Shown here one piece after another: positions 43,601 through 53,680 of a stretch of 64,000 nt of DNA. Origin of the DNA: Boesenbergia rotunda (taxonomy: Eukaryota > Streptophyta > Magnoliopsida > Zingiberales > Zingiberaceae); the NCBI GenBank assembly GCA_024364735.1, contig JAGFNQ010004018.1:144200-208199 (forward strand). Direction: 5' to 3'. Made by a program: the position numbers and the translations under genes. The notes under the pieces are model-generated. The model saw only the letters and a list, made by a program, of their open reading frames with translations. It made no database searches and was not told the origin of the DNA. The first letter of the stretch is position 1. Every line of letters begins with the position of its first letter.

Positions 43601-45294
43601 TTGAAGTACTTCTTCACTCAGAAGGATCTGAATATTAGGCAGCGCAGGTGGCTAGAGTTGGTCAAAGATTATGACTGTGAAATCCTCTACCACCCAGGTA
43701 AAGCTAATAAAGTGGCAGATGCACTGAGCAGAAAATCCTGTGCAGCACTGATGTCCCTATCATCACTGTCTCTACCACTTCAGAAAGAAATAAAGGATTT
43801 TGGAGTCGAGGTAATAATTGGGCAACTTTCTGCATTGACTCTAGAGTCAACCCTGCTTGTGGATATACAAAGAAAGCAAAGTCAAGACCCAGAGATCCAG
43901 AAGATCAAGCAGGAGATCCAAGAGGCAGAAAATTCAGAGTTTCGAGTATCAGATAGTGGCATCCTCTATCTTGGAGACCGCCTTTGCGTCCCCAATGATG
44001 TGGAACTAAGAAAGAATATTTTAGAAGAAGCCCACAGTACCCCGTACTCTATGCATCCTGGTTCTACCAAGATGTACCAAGATTTAAAGCAAAGGTTCTG
44101 GTGGTCTGGACTCAAGCGAGACGTGGCCAGATATATCAGTACCTGCTTGACCTGCCAGAGAGTCAAAGCAAAGCACCAGAGACCAGGAGGAGTTCTGCAG
44201 CCTCTTCCCATTCCAGAGTGGAAGTGGGAAGAGATATCCATGGATTTTATCACAGGTCTCCCAACGACCACCCATGGACACGATGCAATATGGGTGATAG
44301 TGGACAGATTGACCAAGTCTGCCCACTTCCTAGCCATCAAGTTATCGCATTCGGTAGAGCAGTTAGCACAGCTATATGTGAAAGAAGTGATCAGGCTTCA
44401 CGGAGTTCCGAAGTCGATCGTTTCTGACAGAGATGGGCGGTTCATCTCCCATTTTTGGAGGTGTGTTCAGGACGCCCTAGGCACCAGACTTCAGTTCAGT
44501 ACAGCTTTCCATCCCCAGACAGATGGACAAACAGAGAGAGTAAATCAGATTTTAGAAGACATGCTCAGGGCTTGTGCGTTGGACTTTAAAGGTAGTTGGT
44601 GCAAATTTCTGTGCTTAGCTGAGTTTGCCTACAACAATAGCTATCAGGCCACCATCAGGATGGCACCTTATGAGGCATTGTATGGCAGAAAATGCAGATC
44701 ACCCATATGTTGGCAAGAAGCTGGTGAAAAGAAAGAGGCGAAGTCAGAAATAGGCAGCCAGACTGAGCTTGTAGATGAGACCACTCAGGCTATCCAGACG
44801 ATCCGCCAGAGGATTGAGACTGCCCAGAGTAGACAGAAAGTTATGCTGACACACGCCGTAGGCCACTAGAATTCCAAGTTGGAGATTCAGTATTCCTCAA
44901 GGTCGCTCCTATGAAGGGAGTGATGAGATTTGGCAAAAAGGGCAAGCTAAGTCCTCGCTACATAGGACCCTACAAGATCATAAAGAGGGTTGGTAAGGTA
45001 GCATATGAGATGGACTTACCAGAGGATATGTCAGCTATCCACAGTACATTTCTTGTCTCTATGCTAAAGAAGTGTATTCACGATCCTAGCCAAGTGATTC
45101 AGCCTCAGTCAGTGCAGATCCAAGAAGATCTTAGCTATGAGAGGAGACCGACACAGATAGTGGACAAAGCAGTTAAAAGATTAAGAAATAAAGAAGTGCC
45201 ACTAGTGAAGGTCATCTGGCAGAATCAAAAGCATGAGGAAGCTACTTGGGAACGTGAAGACAGCATGAGAGAAAAATATCCAGAATTATTTTAA
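40661..45294 (+). pseudogene. gag-pol: Gypsy-G gag-pol polyprotein (two stops, one frameshift)
   Basis: The start MARRGRAPNARNGTP lies 280 bases after the PBS. Gag spans about residues 1-340, with a retrotransposon gag domain near 105-200 (DAQAWFKTLESTMELLNW). The zinc knuckle CYSCGQEGHKSKDC is near 339. The protease LFDTGATHYFVS is near 430. RT has LCIDYRALNKVTIKNKYPLP and FIDDILIYS. RNase H has FDIYSDASKMGLGAVLMQDG and FTDHQSLKYFF. Integrase has a zinc-binding H/C region, SMDFITGLP, SDRDGRF and QTERVNQ, then a chromodomain-like tail EEATWEREDSMREKYPELF. Defects are a TAG at 42797, a TGA at 43127 and a one-base deletion near 44838. The frame is otherwise continuous. The N-terminus of gag also has a Pro/Thr-rich linker. 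Confidence 0.94.
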
Positions 45295-45320
45295 GTTCGA
45301 GGACGAACTTTTTATAAGGT

Positions 45321-45329
45321 ATGGGGGAT
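45321..45329 (+). other. Polypurine tract of Gypsy-G
   Basis: ATGGGGGAT directly before the LTR start TGTAAC. The same tract precedes the Gypsy-K LTR. Confidence 0.85.
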
Positions 45330-47786
45330 TGTAACGCCCCAAAATTTCCATATTGAAGTTCTTAAAGTCCTTAGAACTATTTAAAAATGTTTTAGAAATA
45401 TTCTAGATATTTTTAGGAATTTTTAGAATATTTTTATGGAATTTTCCGAGTCCGTTTAGTATTTTATTAAAAGAAATAGAGTTTTCGGCAAAAAGTTGCC
45501 TGGACGAGTTTTGAACCCGAGACCTCCCATGGGACCAACGACTTAAGTTGGTCGGGTTAACCAGGAGCCCCAGCAGGGGTGTGCTGAAAGAAAATAGAGA
45601 GATATTAAGTTAAGTTATAAGTTGGACTTAAATACCCTAAGTATAAATAGATAATTAAAGAGAGAAATTTTATTTCTCTCAACTAAAGCCCTCTTCCTCG
45701 CCCAAGCCGCACGCACGCCACCCCTCTTCCCCTCTCTTGTGCGCACGCCACACCAAGACCCCCTCTCCTCTTCTAAGGGGGCGCCGGCCAAGGAAGAACC
45801 AAGGAGGGCGGAGCGTTTCGTTCGTCTCGACGAGAGGAACGCGTAGGCGCGAACGGTTCATTGAGATCTCAAGTTTCTCCCGAGCCCTAGACGTCAATTT
45901 TGGTTGTAAGTCCAAAGAAATCAAGGTAAGTACTGCTCACATGCAGTAAGAGGCGGTTTTCCGCAAGTTTTTCCCGTTAGAAAGTTAAAAATGCAATTTT
46001 CCTTTAGTTTATGATTTTGCATGTAACCCTAGTTTAATCCATGCTTGTATAAGTTTGATTAAGTACCCTATATGAGGTTAGGGGCTAAGAAAAGTTATGA
46101 GAAAAGAAAAGAGAAGATAAAGATAAGAAAAGAAAAGGCCAAGGCCTTAAAAAATCCCCAAAAGTCAAGACTTAGAGATTTGGGCACACAAGGTGCTCGT
46201 TAAAATGCCAAGGCATTGAAGATAAGAAAAAGTAAGTATTTTATTTTCTAAGGCCAGTACCCGGCGTCCAAGGGTGTCGTTAAAGAAATCCAGGTGTCCA
46301 ATTCCAAGGTCTTGGCCCTGGTAGACCAAGGTCTGCTCTATTAGGATTGGTGGCTCGCTACCCCAACCTTTTAGGGAACGCGCATAAGATGGTACTTACG
46401 TCTTAAGTGGATCCAAGTGAGTTATTATTTTCAAGTATATGCTTTAGCAAAGTTTTTTCTAAAGTTTAAGGAAATCATCTAAAAGTTAAAGAATGATTTA
46501 AAGTTAAAGAATTACTAAAGTTTCAAGTTAAGCCAGGAAAAAGTGAGTTAAGACTTTTTAATGCTTGAGTATGCATGTTTTGAGTTATACATGTTTTAGT
46601 GTTTCTTTTAAGCATAAAAGTATCCCATGTGATTTCACATTGTTTAAAAAGCATGCTTGCACATTTCGAGATTTCGTGAACTAGATAGTACTTGCTAAGC
46701 TTTATGCTTATTAGTTGCATTTCCTCTTGCTGCAGGTAAAGGTAAAGGCAAGCAATTCTAAAGGAAGGCGACGAGGCGGTGCTGAGTAACGTGTGTGTGG
46801 TGGCTGACCTTGGAGAGGTCCCTGGGACGAGATGAATAAAAGACTTAAAGTGCATTTGATACAGATTCTTAGTTTAAGTTAGATCATATAAAATTTATCC
46901 AAGTATTTGCATTTTAGATATTTTGCATGTCTTAAAACCACGAGTAAAGATTCCATGTCATTCTATTTAGTATACATATCCTTATGATTGCATTGGATGA
47001 GTATGAGCGTGAGTAGTTTTGAATATCGATACTTTGATGGAGCCATTTGATGCATGTGCCAAGATGTGGTTAGTCTCCTTTTGAATTAAGTTTTTATTGC
47101 TTTAAATATGCTTAGAAAAGTTGTAGAACATGTGTTTTGGTGTTTCGAAGTGGTAGAATGAAGGACTTTGTTTAAACCTTGCATAGATACAAAAATTTGG
47201 TACAAACTCTAGTCTAAAGTTCATATAGATTTTCATAACTTATTTACTTCCGCAAAAGTCCTAATTTCAAGTTTATGAAGTTGTTTGGATTGGCTAAAAT
47301 GTTTTGAAAACTAGTATAGAGTATAGAAATGGTGTTATGTCTTTGTATGGCTTGAAAGTATGTGTTTTGTGGGTGTATGGAGATGAGTTTCAGATCTGAA
47401 ATGCAGGTTTTCAGGCGTACCAGTCGACTGGTACAGGACCAGCCACCTGCCCTATCGAACAGTAGCTTCTGTTCGATGCACCAGGCGACTGCCAAAAGGC
47501 CAGTCGCCTGGTATCAGTCGACTGCTATATAGCAGTCGACTGGTACCATTAAAGAGAAGTTGGGCAGCTAGGTCGACTGGGCAGGGCAAGTTCCAATAAG
47601 TATTTTCTTTATGAATTTTAGAGAAAGGAAGTGTGCCATTGTATCATGCATGACTATTAAAGTTAGAATATCATTCTTAGATAGATTTAAATATAAAAAA
47701 AAAGTTCCGCATTTTTAGTCGTGCATTAGAGTCATGAAGTATACAAAGTAACGGTCCATCTAAGGTAGAGAAGGCGGGTCGCTACA
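45330..47786 (+). repeat. 3' LTR of Gypsy-G (2457 bp)
   Basis: TGTAACGCCC to TCGCTACA. An antisense A/B-box module lies at 45508-45572 and a TATA box (TATAAATAG) at 45642-45650, followed by a CT-rich leader. The CAGTCGACTG palindrome cluster is at 47421-47548. Its last third closely resembles the solo LTR at 34959-37094. The small ORFs on both strands are not credible genes. Confidence 0.93.
45642..45650 (+). promoter_or_regulatory. TATA box of the Gypsy-G LTR
   Basis: TATAAATAG lies 70 bases after the antisense A-box-like site (45561-45572). The equivalent distance in Gypsy-K is about 98 bases. Confidence 0.65.
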
Positions 47787-47788
47787 AA

Positions 47789-49017
47789 TCACCCCCTCAT
47801 ACAAGATTTGAGATTATCCATTACGCACTAGCCTTTGAATATCACACTTTCAAACTCATGCCCTGTCGAACTGTGGACATAGCATTCATTTACGAACATT
47901 GTCCGTCGGTACGATGAATCATTGAGTTTTATGAAATTCAGTCCATTCTCTTTCTCGAAAGGCCAATCAACTTTGATTTAGTCTCCGAATTCTATAACAA
48001 TATGGTTAGTGGAGAGGGTTCGGGATGGAGGACCCGTGTCGCAAGTATCAACCTCAATTTTGACTTATCATCCTTCACTGCATTTTTTGATTATCGACTA
48101 TCTGATAATAACTTTCCTCTCTACCCTTATCTTCCAAATCCTCTACCGGTTCCCTTCGATGGAGTCACTCCTGACTCAATCCATGAATACTTTTTTGGTC
48201 ATCCCAGGTCAACGGATCTCGAAGAGGATGCCAGTGATTTCCTCACATTTGCTGCCCTCAGGCTTTCCCCCACAGATTATGTCCTGTTTAAGATTATCAC
48301 TAACTACCTGATACCTATTACCTCTAAGCCTCTTTCTGAAATTAGCTCATTTCACTGCTTGATGTTGTACGGGATGCATCGGCAGTTAGACTTTGACATT
48401 GTGTCCACCATCTACTTCTCTATTATCACCTACAGTCAGAGCTACAGTCAGACAGTTTACATACCATTTGGACATATCATTACTGCCTGGCTTCATTCGG
48501 TCGGTATTGACGTATCACAGGACAGGATCGTGCCAATGGTTTAGCAGGACTAACGACTTGACCGACAGACATTGGCTCAGTCTGGCATTGTTGTCGGACC
48601 ACACGGGCTGAGGTGGAAGGATAGGAGACGTGTAGGGGAGATACCGAGAGCAGCCCATGATCAGATGCATCAGGAGCCGCCCGCTGCTACAGAGGGCTAC
48701 TATGAGTCGGATCTTGACCTTCGCTGGCAGATTGCCGAGCTGGAGCAGACGATCCAGCAAGGTCTGCATGTCTCAGAGCTCTAGAGACAGGAGGTCCGAT
48801 CTGAGTTTCAGTCTTTCGACCGCAGACTACACGCGTTAGAGTCTGACATTTCTGGGATTCGCTCCCGGCAGGAGACTGGCATGAGGAGTGGCACAGTTGG
48901 GCAGCTGGTCATCCGTACCAGCCTTCATCCTCTGGAGCAGCGCCTTCCAGTAGCACTGCACCAGGGAGCGTTATATATATTGATGATACATCTAATGATG
49001 ACCCTGTTGAGGATTGA
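47789..49017 (+). pseudogene. Element H 3' accessory ORF (5' end cut by Gypsy-G)
   Basis: A single frame is readable from 47789 to about 49017, with stops near 47910, at 48542, 48551 and 48782. The N-terminal part reads RFEIIHYALAFEYHTFKLMP. It then has LVSEFYNNMVSGEG, CLMLYGMHRQLDFDIVSTIY and HIITAWLHSVGIDVS, which line up with DLCKEFYVNL, MMYAFERRLDIDV and HVLTEFFESRG of the element F ORF. The C-terminal part (ESDLDLRWQIAELEQTIQQG and FQSFDRRLHALESDISG) looks like a coiled coil. No catalytic motif or convincing membrane segment is seen. The family may be the one labelled putative plant transposon protein. Confidence 0.65.
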
Positions 49018-49515
49018 TTTGATCTTGTTTTCATGATTTGTGATGACTATTTTGACTTGATGGTGGTATGCCTATGCTCTGACTATCATGTTTTAGTGCT
49101 GTACTTGACTATATATTTTTTTATGCTGTATGATGCATCTGACTTTCTGATTATCTTCATGTATGCCTTGCTATATTATGCATTGCTATGCTTATTCTTA
49201 CTCCATGTTCATATGATACATATGATCATTATGTCATGCTTTATATTTGTTATATGGTTTCATATGCTTTCGAAATTGAAATCAAATCTTATCATGTTTT
49301 GGGATAACCCCTAGGTTTGAGGGGGAGTATGGTTAAACTTAACAACCCCTCTAGACCCTTTTTGGTGTTTGACAAAGGGGGAGAGTGTGGTTGGTTAAGT
49401 TTAGGACGATTACAAGCTTAATTATTGTAGGGGGAGGATCCTGATTCCCCTATGAGTGTGAAATTTGCAACTATTGATTTCAAATCCATAAACCTAAAAT
49501 CGGGTTGTTATACAA
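49018..49515 (+). other. 3' non-coding region of element H
   Basis: T-rich with no credible gene. Purine tracts GGGGGAG occur at about 49320, 49376 and 49430, before the true PPT. Confidence 0.7.
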
Positions 49516-49530
49516 CAAAAAGGGGGAGAT
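49516..49530 (+). other. Polypurine tract of element H
   Basis: AAAAAGGGGGAGAT-type tract directly before the LTR start TGTTGATGCA. Confidence 0.85.
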
Positions 49531-49617
49531 TGTTGATGCAGTATGATCCTGATTGTTGTTTTGGTGTTGACAACGATTTAGTTTAGGCTGATGAGATGAT
49601 TATGATTAAGTCCTGGT

Positions 49618-49995
49618 CGGGGACTGGGCTAGGTGTGGAAAAGTTCTAGCTTGGAGGGCTAGGTGTGAAAAGTCCTAGCTTGGAGGGCTAGATGTGGAAA
49701 GTCCTAGCTTGGAGGGCTAGGTGTGGAAATTCCTAACTTGGAGGGTTAGGTGTGCAAAAGTCCTAGCCTGGAGGGCTAGGTGGATGAAACCTTGGCTAGG
49801 AGGGGCAGGTCCTAGACTAGAGGGCTAGGCTGGATGAAATCCTGGCTTGGAGGGTCAGGTCCTAGCCTGGAGGGCTAGCTGGATGAAACCCTGGCTTGGA
49901 GGGTCAGTTCCTAGCTTGGAGGGCTAGGTTGGAAGAAATCCCGGCTTGGAGGGTTAGGTCCTAGCTTGGAGGGCTAGGTTAGAGTCCCAGTGAGT
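49618..49995 (+). repeat. Tandem array of about 30-bp units in the element H LTR
   Basis: Units built on GTCCTAGCTTGGAGGGCTAG, changing halfway into a longer alternating form with GGATGAAACCCTGGCTTGG. The position in U3 matches the arrays in B-family LTRs (27650-27850, 53780-54120). Confidence 0.85.
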
Positions 49996-50096
49996 GAGAC
50001 TGGGCATGGAGTCTTGGTCCGCGGGACTGAGCACAAGTCAGAGAAGGGCTGGAGGCTTGTTCTCGTGACTTAGAGGAGATTTGACCTTGCCTGAAT

Positions 50097-50775
50097 CGGT
50101 CTGGTGACCGATCAGGGAAGTTGGCACGGTGTTCCCTCGTGGATCGATTTGGTGACCGATCCAGCGATGACTGATCGGTCTGGTGACCGATCAGGGAGCA
50201 TACAGTGAGTTTGAGAACTCTAATGATCAGCTCTTGATCGGTCTGGTGACCGATCTGGGATATTGTCCAGATCGTTCTGGTGAACGATCAAGTGTCGCAG
50301 ACACCTCCTTATGACCGATCAGGTTGGAGCCTGATTGGTCGGAGAGCCACCTGATCGGTCTGGTGACCGATCAAGGAGCATACAGTGAGTTTGGGGAACT
50401 CTACTGATTGGCTCCTGATGGGTCTGGTGACCGATCTAGGATACTGTTCAGATCGTTCTGGTGAACGATCAAGTGTCGCGGACTCCTCCTTGTAACCGAT
50501 CAGGCTGGGGCCTGATCGGTCGGAGGACAGCTTGATCGGTCTGGGGACCGATCAGGAGGGTTGGACTACAAAGCTGGGAAAACACCCTCCAAAGGAGTGG
50601 ATCGGTCTGCTGACCGATCCACGACTTGGGATCGGTCTGGTGATCAGTCCCGTAGAAGTCGTGATTCCTGATTACTCGTTGGGGACCGATCAGGATGGAG
50701 CTTGATCAGTCTGAACCCAGCCTGATCGGTCTGGTGACTGACCAGGAGTCTCTCTGATCGGTCCAGTCACCGATC
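50097..50775. repeat. GATCGGTC/GACCGATC palindrome array
   Basis: About sixteen imperfect palindromes of the form TGATCGGTC, TGGT-type centre, GACCGATCA. Two copies of a 180-bp block (50172-50351 and 50352-50531) are visible. Two units read GATCGTTC with GAACGATC, changed in both arms. Confidence 0.9.
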
Positions 50776-51762
50776 AGTAGCTGGCAGCTTTAATTCCAAA
50801 ACGCTGTCAGAGCTCTGATTACGTTTGTTTCTCTGCTGATTCGCTACTGATATCTGCTCCTAACTTCTGATTGTTGATACTCTATTGATTTGCTGAGCTA
50901 ATGAGCTACTAAGTGTGCAGGTAACTCAGGTTTACTTCAAGGGAGTCAAACTGAGGCTTTTGCTACGTCAGATTGGGCTGGTTTCCATCTCAGGTTGCAA
51001 CGGATGCTGGCACTGCTGGAGCTGCTAACTGGGGCTTGTCTGAGGGAAGCTCAGGGAGTCCAGGAGAGCTCAGTAGTAGGTGAGCAGTTGCAGTTGAGCA
51101 GCTGGGAGCTGCAGAGAGGTGGTTGTGACCTGGCGATCAGTGGGTGAGGCTTAAGGGCTTGGTAGCGATGAAGCCTTATTAGACACTTGATCAGTTGATT
51201 GACATCGAAAGCTTTGTTCCTTCACTTGTGCGATTACTCTGGTATGTTGATCCATCTCTTGAGGAAGCAACTGTGAATCTTAAGCAACCTTCAGTTCCTC
51301 GAGCACTTGGGAAGAAACAAGGAGCTTGGTGAGTCCATCAGCAAGATGACACGAAGAAGGGAGTTCTTGCGTGAGATCTGTGCTGAGTGGAGCTCGGTGA
51401 GGAATTTGCTTGTGTTCATGCGGTTCTAAGTGCTCAGTAAGGTTCCTTCTTGTGTTTCCTATACTTAATACTTCATTCATCTTGAAACGCTGTGGAGAGG
51501 TTACTCCACCGAGAAGGAGGTTGCATTCTATCCGGATTTTCTGGGGCTTGATCTGTCGACAATCAAGGGATCGCCCACCTTAAGGGCACGCTAAGGAGTA
51601 GGGACAAGTTATCCTCGAACCTTGTAAACGATCCTGTTAGCATTTTTTGTTTGCTCTTCATTTCTACACATTTCTGTTTGTTTTGTTTGTTTCCGCTGCT
51701 TAACCTCTGAAGTGCAAAGAAAATTCAAAAAGAGCCCCTCTCAAGCCATCCATGTTCCAACA

Positions 51763-52758
51763 CTTAGGTCTATGCCTTGACTCAAGATGCTTTAAGTTAG
51801 TGCATCAAGAGCAGTTGGGGCGATAAATACATTTGAACAACAATCAAGCTAAGTGTTCAAGCTTAGAAAATCTAACTTGATCAGATCACTTAATTTGACT
51901 AATGCTAGTGAAAGTCGCTGTTATATAACAGTTAGTATGTAGCTAACTGGGTTATATAGGGACTGAACAAGTTCAATTTAGTTTGTTTTGTTTTTTTTGC
52001 TTGAACTCACTAGGATTGGTTCAATATGCATTCAAAATTCAATTCTGCAAAATAAACTGGCTCTGATACACTATTTTTTCTTCAACTATGTTTTTTTATA
52101 TATGGGAAAGGGGGAGAGTAAGAAAAGGAAATGTAAAACAAAAAAGTAAAGTTAAACATTTTTTTGGTAATGTGTAAAGTTAATTTTTTTTTTCAAAACA
52201 AATTTTTCTCAAAAGGTATCTTAATTTAACCAACTTCAAAAGTTCTTCAAGAGTATCTGAAAAATTCCCTTTTCAAGTAAGAAAAGAAAAAGTATAGTTA
52301 AATTTTTTTTTTTGTAAAATGTAAAGTTAATTTTTTTTAAAATCAAAATTTTCTCAAACGGTGTCTTAATTTTTTCAAACTTCAAAAGTTCTTCAAGAGT
52401 CAGTTATCAAAAGTAGCTGAAAAATTCCCTTTTCAAAAGCTAAATTATATTTTTAGGGGGCTGGTTTTAAAATAAAGTCTAAAAACTTTCTGTCGCTTTT
52501 CTCATTTTTAAATGACTTCAACTTTAGCCTTTTCCTAAAAAAAGGGTATTTTCAATCAAAAGGTTTTTTTTTGAAAATTTGCATGTTTTAGAAAGCTTCA
52601 GGGGGAGAATCATTAATCAAGGAGGAGCTTAATGCATTCTTTTAAAAATATTTTTTAAAAGGGAAAGAGAGGAAAGATGTCTGTTTTAAATACACTGTCT
52701 TGTTTCTGTTTTAACTTAACTTTTGAACTAGGTTGCCATAGATAAAAAAGGGAGAGAT
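51763..52758 (+). other. 3' non-coding tail of element I
   Basis: A T-rich stretch without a gene. Its beginning (CTTAGGTCTATGCCTTGA...) is the inverted counterpart of 56930-57115 in element J, so it is the region between pol and PPT of a related element in the opposite orientation. It contains two near-repeats of GTAAAGTTAATTTTTTTT. It ends in a purine tract just before the LTR at 52759. Confidence 0.72.
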
Positions 52759-53565
52759 TATTGGTGCCAGAAACACCAGATCGAACCTGGTTTTTGATAA
52801 TGGCCTACGGTTCAATGTTAAGGTTAAGGTGTTATCTAATGAATTTGTTAAGTGTGCAGGAAAGTCCTAGGTAAGCTAGGCACGAAGTCTTGACCTGTAG
52901 GGTTGAGCAATAAGTCTTGGTCGTGGATTGGGCACCGAAGTCCTGATCTGGAAGATCAGGCAGAAGTCTTAGCTGGGTGGGAGCGGCGGACAGATGTAGA
53001 AACGGGTCGAGGAATGGACATCTTGAGATCCGGCAGTGTCGGAGGCCGAGCAAAAGTCAAATCGGGGGAACCGGTTGGCGAAAGGTAACTTCTCTAGAGT
53101 GGAGTAGGTGAGGACGCGTTCCCCCAAAGAAGGAACAGTAGGCGTCGGCTCGACCTAGGGTTCCATTTGGAAACCCAAAGTCAGAACTAAGATAGCGCAC
53201 ACTGTTATTTATACTTGATTTTATTATTACTGCTGTTCTAGAACTAACTCTGGTTGCTAGAGCAAGAGGTTCGAGTTTCTACATTCCAGGTGCTTGAGAG
53301 GGCTCAGGCGCCCGAGAACACAGGCGCCTATTTTGATACAGGCGCCCTAGATGGGGTTTCTTCCTGTGGCTGCAAAGCCGAGCAGACACGTTGCAACGTC
53401 AGCATGTGAGGCGCCCCTGAGCAGTCAGGCACCCTAGATGTCCCAGGTGCCCTGGATGGGGGATAGACGTTGGTCGAGTTTGCGGATAAGCTTGCGTCCA
53501 AACCGGCTGACGTGGCAGGAGCCCCATACCAACACAATTGGCCTAGATGCTAGTATAAAAGGGGG
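52759..53565 (+). repeat. Truncated 3' LTR of element I
   Basis: Starts TATTGGTGCCAGAAACACC (TG changed to TA) and follows the B-family layout: GAAGTCTTGG units, a hairpin block (about 53065-53140), GGCGCC cluster (53290-53520) and TATA box TATAAAA (53554-53560). It stops just after the TATA, where element J begins. Confidence 0.82.
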
Positions 53566-53680
53566 TGTGGGATCGGTTTGAATCGATAGAAAGGGGGGTG
53601 AATATAGATCAATAAATTTTCAAAAAACTAAGAGTAATTATGTAGCGGAAAAGCAAAACAATCGCTAACACGTTTGTTTT

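Larger units (their letters stand above)
40353..47786 (+). mobile_element. Gypsy-G, Tekay/Del-type chromovirus
   Basis: The order is LTR remnant (40353-40363), PBS (40366-40379), gag-pol (40661-45294), PPT (45321-45329), 3' LTR (45330-47786). RT precedes integrase, the gypsy order, and the integrase ends in a chromodomain-like tail, which places it among plant chromoviruses. Only two in-frame stops and one frameshift break the polyprotein, so it is relatively young. The right flank begins AATCA inside the element H accessory ORF. Confidence 0.93.
47787..51762 (+). mobile_element. Element H, 3' half of a Sirevirus-like element
   Basis: It has the accessory ORF homologous to that of element F (47789-49017), repeated purine tracts, PPT (49516-49530) and 3' LTR (49531-51762). 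Everything 5' of the accessory ORF is missing, because the sequence starts at the right edge of Gypsy-G, which probably inserted into this ORF. The flank after the LTR (CTTAG...) is the 3' tail of another Sirevirus-like element. Confidence 0.8.
49531..51762 (+). repeat. 3' LTR of element H (2232 bp), repeat- and palindrome-rich
   Basis: TGTTGATGCA to GTTCCAACA. It holds an array of TTGGAGGGCTAGGTGTGG-type units (49618-49995), then about sixteen GATCGGTC...GACCGATC palindromes (50097-50775) that include a 180-bp tandem duplication. An AGGTTACTCCACCGAGAAGG-like phrase near 51495 recalls similar text in element F LTRs (GGTTTCTCCACCCACGAGG). Confidence 0.88.

Noticed and set aside
45679..45949. 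Overlapping frames on both strands just after the Gypsy-G TATA box
   Set aside because: They lie in the LTR leader, which is CT- and GC-rich; no motif, and not kept in the related LTRs.
48002..48544. A host gene encoding a 180-residue protein
   Set aside because: It is part of a longer broken frame directly upstream of a PPT and LTR and has a homologue in the same place in element F.
50097..50775. A CRISPR-like array (palindromic repeats with spacers)
   Set aside because: Spacers are irregular, partly duplicated, and the array lies in a plant retrotransposon LTR.
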